Shown: one piece after another, positions 53,093 to 61,174 of the stretch
How the letters are laid out: every line of letters starts with the position of its first letter
How positions within the stretch are numbered: the first letter of the stretch is position 1
DNA from: a virus
DNA length: 64,000 nt
Reading direction: 5' to 3' (one strand)
IMG/VR virus record: IMGVR_UViG_3300038701_002504
Coordinates: 45,509-109,508 of that record
Translations under genes and position numbers: made by a program
Notes under the pieces: generated by a model
What the model was told of the DNA's origin: nothing
What the model saw: the letters and a program-made list of their open reading frames with translations, nothing else
Databases searched by the model: none

Positions 53093-54878
53093 AAAATTGA
53101 CTCATATCAGATTTATTTTCTAATGAAATGCCGGCTGGATTTGCTAGCGATGTGATTGGTTTAATGAAGGTTTTTTCAAACTGTCTATCATAATCTATGA
53201 ATTGATCCAATCCAAACTCTTCTGGTAACTCATCTAAAGACGATATAACATCTTCACGTATAGGATTAGGCAATTTCAAATATGTGAATTTAATCTTATC
53301 ACCACTTTGAATTTTCATATATGTCTTATCTAGATCATGATCCTCTAACAGTTTGTTATATAGTAAAGAACCTCTTACATGAAGCGGTGTTCCTTTCGTA
53401 TATAGAGTATTTATATCACTATATTTCGAAACGCCATTTACTCCGCCTGGATTTGCAACTTTTTCAAATGGAAGTGAATAAAATTCTTCTCTACATTTTT
53501 CGATAAATGACAAAAGTCCATCTTTGTCATTGTTAAGAATTATTGGTATACTATTTTTGATATAATTTCTACATACTTCAGGAGTTGAAGATTTAACAGC
53601 TTCAATACCCTTCATCTTAATTTTCATTTCAGAATAGAATACACCTTCATTGAAGAATACGCCCATCACATAGTTCTTTGACTTACGCCAAATTACCTGA
53701 GCAATCACTTCAAGCTTCATATGTAATTTTTTCTGATATGCATTTGTTACTGAATATAGATCTTCCATAGCAGCTTGGATGACGTGTTCTTCAAGATGTT
53801 TTGAAAAATTTGATAAGAATTTAACAATTTCTTCTCTTTCACCACCATTCGGGAATGCTTTCTTAACAACGCCTTCCATATTAAAGTATGCTGAGTCTGT
53901 ATCTACAGCGATAATATAATCCACATTGTCCGTCTTTAACATCTTATTTAGATATATATTAGCGTATTTCTCAACATATTTAGAAGCCAATTGGCCACTT
54001 AGTGTAATAGACTCTGCAATGTCGTAGCTAAACCAACGTGAATACGGATTCGCAAGTCCTCCATAGAAGGCATTCGCGAAAATTTTAGTTGCTAATTGTT
54101 GGTTGTTAAATTCAACAACACGTGATTTTGTCTTTTTATATTCTTCCTTTAATTTGGCATCATCTGGATTTGTTGAAAGTTTTTTCTTAATTTCTTCAAG
54201 CTTCTGTTCTTCGAGAAGCATGATGTCTTTATATTCTTTTCGTTTCGCAAAAACTTCTTCCATGATTTCAGCAAAGAATGATTTTTTAGCTCGAGAAAAA
54301 ACTGTGCCTTTTGCAGTAATGCACATATTATTTTCCAGAAGTTTTTCTTTAATCTCATCATAAACTCTATCATTGATAATTCTATCTGGATTGTCAACAT
54401 TGTCGAATTTATCAAGTTTACCCATATAAGCATCTGGAGAAATATTATATGTCATAATAATATGTGGATAAAGTGATGTGAAGTCATATGACATAACATA
54501 TGGATACAAACCAGGAATCACTTCCTTCACATATCCACCAGCAATAATTCTGGAAAGCTCGCTACTTTCGGCTTTTTTATGTGGAATTACAACTTTATAA
54601 TCCATCATTTTATTATGAATCACAACATCACAGGGTTTCACAGTCGCGAACGCGTCATGTAGGTTTGTTCGAGTAAAATGTGATAATGAGAAAATGAGTT
54701 CAATAAATTTCAACTCATGTTCAAGTTCTTCAACTCGAACAATATCGATTATGTTGTATGTATATGCCATAGCATATGATTCTTTATCGGCTTCTGCTTC
54801 TACTTTTTCTAATAATTTTTGTAAATCTTCAGTAGAAATTGTTTTTATATCTAAATTTAATATTTCTTCTATATTCAT
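53085..54878 (-). CDS. gp43: DNA polymerase gp43, C-terminal fragment (Exo III motif plus polymerase domain)
   Basis: 597 residues. The third exonuclease motif AYTYNIIDIVRVEELE (Tyr41, Asp45) is here, away from Exo I and II, so the gene is broken inside the exonuclease domain. Polymerase motif A is MSYDFTSLYPHII (near 130-140), motif B KIFANAFYGGLAN (265-277) and motif C VDTDSAY (325-331); all key residues are present. The first 35 residues are an extra helical segment not found in T4. The ribosome site is weak. It must assemble with the N-terminal fragment for proofreading. Confidence 0.93.
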   Translation of the reverse strand: MNIEEILNLDIKTISTEDLQKLLEKVEAEADKESYAMAYTYNIIDIVRVEELEHELKFIELIFSLSHFTRTNLHDAFATVKPCDVVIHNKMMDYKVVIPHKKAESSELSRIIAGGYVKEVIPGLYPYVMSYDFTSLYPHIIMTYNISPDAYMGKLDKFDNVDNPDRIINDRVYDEIKEKLLENNMCITAKGTVFSRAKKSFFAEIMEEVFAKRKEYKDIMLLEEQKLEEIKKKLSTNPDDAKLKEEYKKTKSRVVEFNNQQLATKIFANAFYGGLANPYSRWFSYDIAESITLSGQLASKYVEKYANIYLNKMLKTDNVDYIIAVDTDSAYFNMEGVVKKAFPNGGEREEIVKFLSNFSKHLEEHVIQAAMEDLYSVTNAYQKKLHMKLEVIAQVIWRKSKNYVMGVFFNEGVFYSEMKIKMKGIEAVKSSTPEVCRNYIKNSIPIILNNDKDGLLSFIEKCREEFYSLPFEKVANPGGVNGVSKYSDINTLYTKGTPLHVRGSLLYNKLLEDHDLDKTYMKIQSGDKIKFTYLKLPNPIREDVISSLDELPEEFGLDQFIDYDRQFEKTFIKPITSLANPAGISLENKSDMSQFYE

Positions 54879-54910
54879 CTTTATTTTATCTTTCTGGAAA
54901 TCAACGATAT

Positions 54911-54924
54911 TATAAATATTTATA
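54911..54924. promoter_or_regulatory. Palindromic bidirectional late promoter
   Basis: TATAAATATTTATA contains a plus-strand TATAAATA (54911-54918) 26 bases before the HNH gene and a minus-strand TATAAATA (54924-54917) 39 bases before the polymerase C-fragment. Confidence 0.65.
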
Positions 54925-54943
54925 TAACATTAAGGATAGAGTA

Positions 54944-55660
54944 ATGAAAGAATTTATTAATTTTTCACATGATAACAATAACATAAAATCTAATAAATAT
55001 TTTAAATGGTATATCCAAATTATATTTAATTCCATTTATTCTAATAGACCTTTATTTCATAGAGAATATGAAAAACACCATATTCTTCCTAAAAGCTGTG
55101 GTGGAAGCAACGAAATAAATAATATATGTATTTTAACATATAAAGAACATTATATATGTCACTTATTGCTAACTAAATTTCTTCTTAAATATGAACATAA
55201 GCGAAATATGCAATTTGCACTACATACTTTTTTTCATTTTGATAAAAATAGAGTTTTAGCCTCAAAAAGATCCTTAATATATGAAAATCATAAAAAATTA
55301 TATAGTAAATATCTTTCTGAGAGAGAACCATCAAATGTTAGAGAAGAAATATATACTTTTAAAAACAAAAAAACCCATCAAATTTTTATAGGGCGACCAA
55401 TAGATTTTATAAAATTTTCAGGTTTAACCCATCAAGAAATGAATCATCTACAAAATGTTTATAATAAAAAAGCTTCATATAAACATATAAAAAATTGGGG
55501 TATTTTTTTAGATGATAAACAAATTTTTTCTTATGAGATTCCATATAAGAAAAGAAAACATCCTACAATTAAATGTGAGTTTTGTGGCAAAGTCACAGCA
55601 AAATTTAATTATGTAAGATGGCATGGAAAAAACTGTAAATCACTTATCAGTCCTGTTTAA
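54944..55660 (+). CDS. HNH homing endonuclease inserted in gp43
   Basis: 238 residues from the ATG with AAGGATAGAGTA before it. The HNH core is YEKHHILPKSCGGSNEINN and LTYKEHYICHLLL, with the His-His, Asn and His residues in place. The C-terminus has CEFCGKVTAKFNYVRWHGKNC, a small zinc-binding DNA-recognition motif. It is free-standing, antisense to the polymerase, and its 3' end overlaps that of the N-terminal polymerase fragment by 21 bases. It is expressed late from its own promoter. Confidence 0.9.
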   Translation: MKEFINFSHDNNNIKSNKYFKWYIQIIFNSIYSNRPLFHREYEKHHILPKSCGGSNEINNICILTYKEHYICHLLLTKFLLKYEHKRNMQFALHTFFHFDKNRVLASKRSLIYENHKKLYSKYLSEREPSNVREEIYTFKNKKTHQIFIGRPIDFIKFSGLTHQEMNHLQNVYNKKASYKHIKNWGIFLDDKQIFSYEIPYKKRKHPTIKCEFCGKVTAKFNYVRWHGKNCKSLISPV

Positions 55661-56656
55661 TAGTTCATCTTTTATTTTATCTCTCATATAACACAACTTT
55701 TCTAGTTTTATCATATCTTTAATATTTTTATTTTTATCGTATTTAAATACTTTTGATCCTTCCAATAGTTTATGTAGCTGTGTCATTTCGCCAGCTTTAA
55801 GCTTTTTCTTATCCAAAACAACATGCGAAATGTAATCTAATTTAAATGACTCAGAGTTTTTAAATGAGAACTTTTTATAACACTCCATATAGTCAAGAGT
55901 TGGAATGCCAATGATATCATATTGTGTTTGTTCTCTACCATACATCATAAAAGTACTTTCTTCTATGATGCCAAAAGGTGATAGAGATTTAGCAAAATCT
56001 TCACCAAACAATCTCATCAATCTTCGAATAAGATACACATGGTCGTAGCCGTTAATGTTCCAACCAGTGATAACATCCATTTTGAGACGTTGCCACGTCT
56101 CTACAAATTTAAGCAGAAGATCGCGTTCATTATCACATTTAATGTATATCACATTTTTTGTGACGCCTTCACGGTCAAGAATTTCTTGAATAGGCTCAGC
56201 ATCCTTAAGACCAAAGCAATACAACTCATTGTCAGACATCACACCGATTGAGATTGACGTGATCTCTTTATTTGCTGTTTTGATGTCGGCATAACCACCA
56301 TCAGAGTCAGTTTCAATATCGTAATTACCGATACGAATTACACTATTATCAGATTGGAGATCTTTATAATTGTCATAGATCCATACATAATCGAAGTATG
56401 TAGATCCATATAGGTTATATCCATCAATTCCTTCATGATCACGAATAAACTGACGAGCTTCGAATGGCGATTTAAATTGCTTTTTCTCAACATAATTTCC
56501 ATCCATGTTTTTGTATGGAGTTTTTTCCACCGAAGGAATAAACATATATGGATGTATTTTAATCTCTTCGTTAAATTTAATGCCGCCCTCATAATATGAA
56601 ATTAATAATTTCGATTTCGATTGCTTAAAAAATGTGTAAAATTTACTTTTTGACAA
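55640..56656 (-). CDS. gp43: DNA polymerase gp43, N-terminal fragment (Exo I and Exo II motifs)
   Basis: 338 residues. Exo I is GNYDIETDSDG (Asp113, Glu115), and Exo II is ITGWNINGYDHVYLIRR with Asp205. GIPTLDYMECYKKFSFKNSE matches the T4/RB69 segment before the break. It ends in an extra helical stretch (KDMIKLEKLCYMRDKIK) not in T4. The start appears to be TTG, with AAGGATAAAA before it; no ATG gives a better start. The two fragments together total 935 residues against 898 in T4. Confidence 0.92.
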   Translation of the reverse strand: MSKSKFYTFFKQSKSKLLISYYEGGIKFNEEIKIHPYMFIPSVEKTPYKNMDGNYVEKKQFKSPFEARQFIRDHEGIDGYNLYGSTYFDYVWIYDNYKDLQSDNSVIRIGNYDIETDSDGGYADIKTANKEITSISIGVMSDNELYCFGLKDAEPIQEILDREGVTKNVIYIKCDNERDLLLKFVETWQRLKMDVITGWNINGYDHVYLIRRLMRLFGEDFAKSLSPFGIIEESTFMMYGREQTQYDIIGIPTLDYMECYKKFSFKNSESFKLDYISHVVLDKKKLKAGEMTQLHKLLEGSKVFKYDKNKNIKDMIKLEKLCYMRDKIKDELLNRTDK

Positions 56657-56674
56657 ATTTTATCCTTATAATTT

Positions 56675-56682
56675 TATAAATA
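56675..56682 (+). promoter_or_regulatory. Late promoter TATAAATA for the GIY-YIG gene
   Basis: Exact late consensus 55 bases before the ATG at 56738. Confidence 0.65.
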
Positions 56683-56737
56683 ATATGAGTCGCGGATTGC
56701 AGTCCCACTCATTCTAACACTTAAGGGAGTATCAGCT

Positions 56738-57451
56738 ATGAGTATTTATACAGTATATCAAACTACTAATCTTGTAAACAACAAATTTTATATTGGTGTT
56801 CATAAAACAGATGATCCGCATGATGATTATTTGGGTTCTGGGAGACTGATAACTAGAGCAATAAAGAAGTATGGACAAGAAAACTTTGTGAAAAAGATTC
56901 TATTTATTTTTGATAATAGAGAAGATGCTTATGATAAAGAGAAAGAGCTTGTTAATATAATACTGCTTGAAAATTCATTATGTTATAATATGAAGGAAGG
57001 TGGGATAGGAGGAAAACATTCCAAAGAATCACGAGAAAATATATCAAAAGCCCAAATAGGTAAAAAACGTAATAGTGAGGCATGTGCTAATATATCAAAA
57101 GCTTTAAAGGGTAGAAAAATATCTAACAAACATAAAGAAAAACTATCAAAAGCAGCTAAAGATAGAAAATATACTAGAGAATTTTCAGAAGCTATGTCAA
57201 AGGCATTAAAGGGTAATGTTTTAGTATCCATGTCTCATTTAAAGTATCACTATAAGTTGATAGACCCAAGCGGAAATATTCAACTTGTTGAAACTGGATT
57301 AGTAAAATGGTTAAATGAAAACAATATGCCATTAAACTCAATAGCAGTTTTAAATAAGGCCTCTGGAAAAATTATATCCAGAGGCATTTTTAAAGGATGG
57401 ATATCAATTAAGTATTTAATTCCTCCAGATCATAGCCAAGATACATTCTGA
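56738..57451 (+). CDS. GIY-YIG homing endonuclease (Seg-like)
   Basis: 237 residues. The catalytic domain has YTVYQTTNLVNNKFYIGVHKT (VYQ for GIY, YIG intact), YLGSGRLITRAIKKYGQENF and a DKEKELVN segment with the Glu. Residues 90-165 carry repeated SKAxxGKK-type modules (NUMOD3-like DNA-binding motifs) such as NISKAQIGKKRNSE and MSKALKGN. It lies antisense just upstream of the polymerase gene. Its 3' end overlaps that of the gene at 58028 by 44 bases. Confidence 0.9.
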   Translation: MSIYTVYQTTNLVNNKFYIGVHKTDDPHDDYLGSGRLITRAIKKYGQENFVKKILFIFDNREDAYDKEKELVNIILLENSLCYNMKEGGIGGKHSKESRENISKAQIGKKRNSEACANISKALKGRKISNKHKEKLSKAAKDRKYTREFSEAMSKALKGNVLVSMSHLKYHYKLIDPSGNIQLVETGLVKWLNENNMPLNSIAVLNKASGKIISRGIFKGWISIKYLIPPDHSQDTF

Positions 57452-58028
57452 CATATTTATACAGCGTAACCAAATCATTAATTTCGAAAGCTGTAAAATT
57501 ATGTTTACGCTGCATATATCCGGGACATGTAATACACATATAAGCATCACCGTAGATTGATTGAGGGACATTGTCTGGGATACTCTTCACAATGAAGATG
57601 ACCTTGTCCTTGATTTTCTGTTGTGTCATATTTCCAATATTCCACTTGCGAGTCCATGAAGAATCAAACCCGGTGATATTCTTCACATCGCCCTTCACAA
57701 AAATACGATCTGATCCAACATAAATCTCTTCGGGGGGAGCATTTGCGATAAAGTCTTTCTTGTATTCAATCGCTTCATCATTGGAAATATTGTCAATAAG
57801 AATATGACTTTCCCAACCTTCAAAATTGGTATTGATAAGCGACATCATAAATCCACTTTTCAAACCGCGAGCATCTCCGCCTTCAAGCATTTGCTTATGT
57901 AGATGTTTTGCTCGGGAATAATTTGATGACATTGATGAGGATTGCTTCACTGTATCTGTGTTGTAAATACCAACATAATACAGATTTCGCGATGGGTTTG
58001 TGTGGAGAACGACTGATTGAAGTTTCAT
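57408..58028 (-). CDS. Hypothetical protein, 206 aa (possible degenerate GIY-YIG fold)
   Basis: Not confidently recognised. PSRNLYYVGIYNTDTVKQSS, followed by a helix and EGWESHILIDNISNDEAIEYKKDFI, has a layout like a GIY-YIG domain (YYVG, then EA-E helix), but the catalytic Arg/Glu are not obvious. Similar proteins with early promoters occur in phages. It is the first gene after the early promoter at 58055-58082, upstream of the polymerase. Confidence 0.5.
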   Translation of the reverse strand: MKLQSVVLHTNPSRNLYYVGIYNTDTVKQSSSMSSNYSRAKHLHKQMLEGGDARGLKSGFMMSLINTNFEGWESHILIDNISNDEAIEYKKDFIANAPPEEIYVGSDRIFVKGDVKNITGFDSSWTRKWNIGNMTQQKIKDKVIFIVKSIPDNVPQSIYGDAYMCITCPGYMQRKHNFTAFEINDLVTLYKYVRMYLGYDLEELNT

Positions 58029-58054
58029 AGTGATTTTCCTCTGTTGATAATGAT

Positions 58055-58082
58055 AATATACACTATTTTAAGAGGATGTACA
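58055..58082 (-). promoter_or_regulatory. Early promoter of the replication operon
   Basis: TGTACA (58082-58077), 16-base spacer ending AATAGTG, TATATT (58060-58055). It is the only clear early promoter ahead of the polymerase, uvsX and gp41 genes. Confidence 0.72.
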
Positions 58083-58523
58083 CTAAATTCTTTCAAAAAT
58101 TACACCAGTTTCTTTATACATTGCTGATGAATGTTCGAATGATTCACGCCATTTTTCAGGCAATTCGTGATCTCCAGGAAATGTGTAAAACACTTTTTTA
58201 ATTCCTGATTGAATGATTGCTTTCGCACAATCACAACACGTTGGAAGACCGTAGACATAAATCTCAGAACCTTCTAATTGAACACCATTTTTAGCAGCAT
58301 TAAGGATCGCATTTAATTCTGCGTGAATCACATACCGATATTTAATATCTCTATCATCTAGGCGAGCATTATCCTCAATACCTTCGGGAAATCCATTATA
58401 GCCTGTTGAAATGATTCTGCGATCTTTTACAATTACAGCTCCAATTCGAGTTGATGGATCCTTCGACCAAGTTGAAACTTGCATCGCGATCTTCATAAAT
58501 CTGGTATCCCATTTGGTGATCAT
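58083..58523 (-). CDS. dCMP deaminase
   Basis: 146 residues with the zinc site HAELNAILNAAKNG (His67, catalytic Glu69) and LPTCCDCAKAI (Cys96 and Cys99). SKDPSTRIGAVIV and GYNGFPEGIED are family landmarks. It makes dUMP from dCMP, feeding thymidylate synthesis. It overlaps the next gene by 4 bases. Confidence 0.9.
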   Translation of the reverse strand: MITKWDTRFMKIAMQVSTWSKDPSTRIGAVIVKDRRIISTGYNGFPEGIEDNARLDDRDIKYRYVIHAELNAILNAAKNGVQLEGSEIYVYGLPTCCDCAKAIIQSGIKKVFYTFPGDHELPEKWRESFEHSSAMYKETGVIFERI

Positions 58524-58858
58524 AATTTCGACCTCATCTCAACAATTCTTTTATCAATATCAGCTATTTTATATTTTGCTTCTTCTAAAGAAGTTGACTC
58601 TTCAACTTCTTTATCAAAATCATTTACTAACTCTGTTATATAAAAAATATCATCACTTGAAATTATTCTTTTTATGACAAGAAATTCTTGTATAACTTTT
58701 TTAGTTTCATGTTTGACAATATCACACGTCATAGGTTCTTGTTTTACTTTAACACGAAATATATTATCATATGGATCTCTAGAGTCAACGCCTTTTAATT
58801 GCCATGAAATTTTAAATCCTGATTTTAATGGAATCATGTTTATGTAAAAATCACTCAC
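58520..58858 (-). CDS. Hypothetical protein, 112 aa
   Basis: Family not recognised. The start is GTG overlapping the thymidylate-synthase-like gene by 4 bases. FYINMIPLKSGFKISWQLKG and a C-terminal charged helix (YKIADIDKRIVEMRSK) are visible. No enzymatic motif seen. It lies between two nucleotide-metabolism genes. Confidence 0.5.
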   Translation of the reverse strand: MSDFYINMIPLKSGFKISWQLKGVDSRDPYDNIFRVKVKQEPMTCDIVKHETKKVIQEFLVIKRIISSDDIFYITELVNDFDKEVEESTSLEEAKYKIADIDKRIVEMRSKL

Positions 58859-59520
58859 TTTAAGTAATCCTCAATCATATTGAAATGGCGTTCATACACA
58901 TGAAGCGAAGATGTCTGCCAATAGATATTACCCTTATCAACTTCAAGATCATCACACATCATATTTAGAACATGATCTTGCCAATATCTATCATTACGAT
59001 ATCCGAAAACCACATCACAGGAGCGCATCTGTACGGTTGCATGTAGCTTATCATCGCGAATGACATAATTCACTGCATTAGTGCAAATAAAATCGTTCTT
59101 GCCATTTTCTTTATACTCTTCCCAAATAGATGGTCGATTATAAACCATTGTAGCTCTTCGAGAATCACGATTTGTTTGTAATTCAAAGACTGCTTCAGCA
59201 TACTGAGAAAAATAAATTGGTGAAAAAATCAATTTACCATAATTAGAATTGATATTACCATATTCATCCGCAGAATATTGCCAGGCTTTTGGTGGTTCTT
59301 TATTTGAATAGATATCATTGATATTTGTTGAAAGAGAGTGATACCAAAAAATCTCTTTTTCCATATAATCACGGTTCAATTCACCGAAAATTGATTCTTC
59401 ATCAGCAAGAAATGATGTTCCAACAAGCTCAATTGTCTTTTGTCCTGTTTTGTCCATCACGAATTCATTATTTTGATATTTAGACGCAAGTAGTCTTCTA
59501 ATGTCTTTCACGTTATACAT
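58855..59520 (-). CDS. Thymidylate-synthase-like enzyme (possible pyrimidine hydroxymethylase)
   Basis: 221 residues, shorter than bacterial ThyA (264) and near T4 gp42 (246). SRRATMVYNRPSIWEE, DFICTNAVNYVI with Cys146 in the place of the active-site Cys, and MRSCDVVFGYRND (Arg-Ser-x-Asp phosphate block) are visible. The usual PPCH context is replaced by FICT, and the loop after RSCDV is altered. It may methylate or hydroxymethylate dUMP or dCMP. The neighbourhood supports nucleotide modification. Confidence 0.65.
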   Translation of the reverse strand: MYNVKDIRRLLASKYQNNEFVMDKTGQKTIELVGTSFLADEESIFGELNRDYMEKEIFWYHSLSTNINDIYSNKEPPKAWQYSADEYGNINSNYGKLIFSPIYFSQYAEAVFELQTNRDSRRATMVYNRPSIWEEYKENGKNDFICTNAVNYVIRDDKLHATVQMRSCDVVFGYRNDRYWQDHVLNMMCDDLEVDKGNIYWQTSSLHVYERHFNMIEDYLK

Positions 59521-59529
59521 TAATTCTCC

Positions 59530-59910
59530 TTATGAATTTCTGCTATTTTTAGTACTGCCGAAGCGTCCTCTTGAACTGTTAAGTTCCTCAGTTGTAGGAT
59601 GAGGATGAGGATGAGTATATTGTTCTTGTCCATCAATTTTACCACGCTGCCAAGCAACACCGAATGATGCGTAATTAATTAAATCCTTTAAAGAATCTTC
59701 AATACCTTCAAAGTTTGCTTGTTCACCACCTTCAGTAAGAGATATAATACGCAAATATTTAGCATTGATAATATCCATAATTGAATCCAATCCACGAGGA
59801 TAATACATTGCCTGTTTCACGCGTGAATTGGGATTCTGGTAATCTTTTCCTTTGCGAATTTGGAGTTCAATACATTCGCGAAGAACTTTCACAGATTCAT
59901 TTTCTTCCAT
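59530..59910 (-). CDS. DUF1599 / nucleotide-modification-associated domain 1 protein
   Basis: 126 residues. The pattern LRECIELQIRKGKDYQNP, then NAKYLRIISLTE, and SLKDLINYASFGVAW fits DUF1599, which has been described as a nucleotide-modification-associated domain. It may act with the synthase-like enzyme. The C-terminus is polar with HPHPHP. The gene is 9 bases from its neighbour. Confidence 0.65.
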   Translation of the reverse strand: MEENESVKVLRECIELQIRKGKDYQNPNSRVKQAMYYPRGLDSIMDIINAKYLRIISLTEGGEQANFEGIEDSLKDLINYASFGVAWQRGKIDGQEQYTHPHPHPTTEELNSSRGRFGSTKNSRNS

Positions 59911-59919
59911 AATGTCTCC

Positions 59920-60054
59920 TTAAATATAACGGCCAGCAATACGTGGAATATCTGAACGATTAATTCCAATATCCTTCAGTTCACGATCACTAAGTGACAT
60001 CAATTCATTTCGTGTATTGCGCACACGTTTCATGCGTTCAAAAAATTTTAACAT
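59920..60054 (-). CDS. DUF1127 small protein, 44 aa
   Basis: Read by eye: MLKFFERMKRVRNTRNELMS, then LSDRELKDIGINRSDI. This is the DUF1127 (YjiS-like) pattern of small Arg-rich proteins frequent in alpha- and gammaproteobacteria, which in some bacteria affect RNA or phosphate metabolism. AAGGAAATCATAT precedes the ATG. It overlaps the upstream gene by 7 bases. Confidence 0.85.
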   Translation of the reverse strand: MLKFFERMKRVRNTRNELMSLSDRELKDIGINRSDIPRIAGRYI

Positions 60055-60542
60055 ATATGATTTCCTTCTTTTTGATTTTCTACATAGGTATTTATACAGT
60101 TAATGCAATCTGACTCGTATTCAATATTACCATATTGATCCTTGATTGTGTAACGATATATCTTTTCTTCTTTACATTTTGAAACATTTGGAATTTTTTT
60201 GAAATTGCCGGCCCAATAACTAAAAGTTTTGTTATATTCACCTTTAATTTTATAATTGGTATTTCCATATGATGATTTTAAAACTTCATATACAGGATAG
60301 TTTTTAAACTTATGAAGATATCGATATTCATTCGTGAGACATTTCACATAAAAGAGCGGCTCATCCACAACATCGATAACTGGATCAGCATCAAAAAAGT
60401 TTACAGGATATTTGCGAACAACATTATCTAAATATACATTGTAATATTTTTTACTATAGTTACTGACAACATACAATTCATTTCTTAAAATCATACCATC
60501 AGCAGAATTTCTAACAGCATAGACTGCGATTTTTTTAGACAT
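60048..60542 (-). CDS. Hypothetical protein, 164 aa
   Basis: Family not recognised. The protein is rich in Tyr, Asn and Lys, starts KKIAVYAVRNSADGMILRNE, and ends with a Cys cluster (CINCINTYV, IC). It overlaps both neighbours by 7-8 bases. A beta-rich fold is likely. Confidence 0.5.
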   Translation of the reverse strand: MSKKIAVYAVRNSADGMILRNELYVVSNYSKKYYNVYLDNVVRKYPVNFFDADPVIDVVDEPLFYVKCLTNEYRYLHKFKNYPVYEVLKSSYGNTNYKIKGEYNKTFSYWAGNFKKIPNVSKCKEEKIYRYTIKDQYGNIEYESDCINCINTYVENQKEGNHIC

Positions 60543-60681
60543 TAATTAGCCTTTCATCTACAATTTTGATTGAAGGATCGAAAGAAAACAACATATTCTT
60601 CCATTCAACAATGTCCTTCTTAATATTCACAGGAAAAACAGCTTTCATTTTTTTATTGTTTACTACAAAATCAATTTCCAT
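60535..60681 (-). CDS. Very small basic protein, 48 aa
   Basis: Read by eye: MEIDFVVNNKKMKAVFPVNI, then a helix around KDIVEWKNMLFSFDPS. AAGGAGTGCGTA precedes the ATG, and the stop overlaps the next start by 8 bases. Family not recognised. It is the first gene after the promoter at 60705-60733. Confidence 0.6.
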   Translation of the reverse strand: MEIDFVVNNKKMKAVFPVNIKKDIVEWKNMLFSFDPSIKIVDERLINV

Positions 60682-60704
60682 TACGCACTCCTTATTAGAT
60701 AATT

Positions 60705-60733
60705 ATTCTATCATATTATTCATGCATTGTAAA
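60705..60733 (-). promoter_or_regulatory. Early promoter of the 60.7-58.1 kb operon
   Basis: TTTACA (60733-60728), 17-base spacer, TAGAAT (60710-60705). It differs more from the set than the others. Confidence 0.55.
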
Positions 60734-60736
60734 TAG

Positions 60737-60760
60737 AAATAAGGGCCGAAGCCCTTATTT
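60737..60760 (-). terminator. Intrinsic terminator after the 61148 gene
   Basis: A 10-base perfect stem (AAATAAGGGC / GCCCTTATTT) with a TTCG loop in the minus-strand mRNA, followed by CTATTT. It is directly upstream of the next promoter. Confidence 0.8.
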
Positions 60761-60782
60761 ATCTTATCTTTTAAGTACTGTA

Positions 60783-61148
60783 TCAGTCACCGGTTTCAAT
60801 TCTGACCGTTTTAACTCCGTCTGTTACAACAATAACACCATTTGCATCGACATCTACAACTGGCCGTTCTCTAAACTCGTGAAGATTAAGAAGATCTTTT
60901 CGATAATCTTGGCCCTTGTATTCAAAGATACCAATTAAACCGGCATCAACAGGATAATCAAATCCATCACTTCCTCGATATACTCCATCTCCATAAAGTG
61001 TTGATACAGCATCAACATCATTATCTTCAAATTTATAAGACGACAAATCATTTTCGAAAAAGTTTGTCTCTAATAGACAAGACATCCATTTATTATAGTC
61101 ATTGAAGATATTATTGTAACACGGATCGCCGATAAGATACTTCTTCAT
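60783..61148 (-). CDS. Small phage protein with GDPCY start, 121 aa
   Basis: MKKYLIGDPCYNNIFNDYNKW, then STLYGDGVYRGSDGFDYPVD and AGLIGIFEYKG, is a pattern seen in phage proteins of unknown function. The second half ends VVTDGVKTVRIETG. AAGGAGATTATATC precedes the ATG. It is 26 bases after the preceding gene. Confidence 0.6.
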   Translation of the reverse strand: MKKYLIGDPCYNNIFNDYNKWMSCLLETNFFENDLSSYKFEDNDVDAVSTLYGDGVYRGSDGFDYPVDAGLIGIFEYKGQDYRKDLLNLHEFRERPVVDVDANGVIVVTDGVKTVRIETGD

Positions 61149-61174
61149 GATATAATCTCCTTGTTAACTGATGA

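Noticed and set aside
54879-55639. The insertion in gp43 as a group I intron
   Set aside because: The HNH gene is antisense, both polymerase fragments have their own starts and stops, and no intron core was recognised. A free-standing insertion that split the gene fits better.
56683-56737. A tRNA remnant or regulatory hairpin in the GIY-YIG leader
   Set aside because: Only short pairings (GAGT/ACTC, GGA/TCC) were found; no cloverleaf or convincing ribosome-site sequestration.
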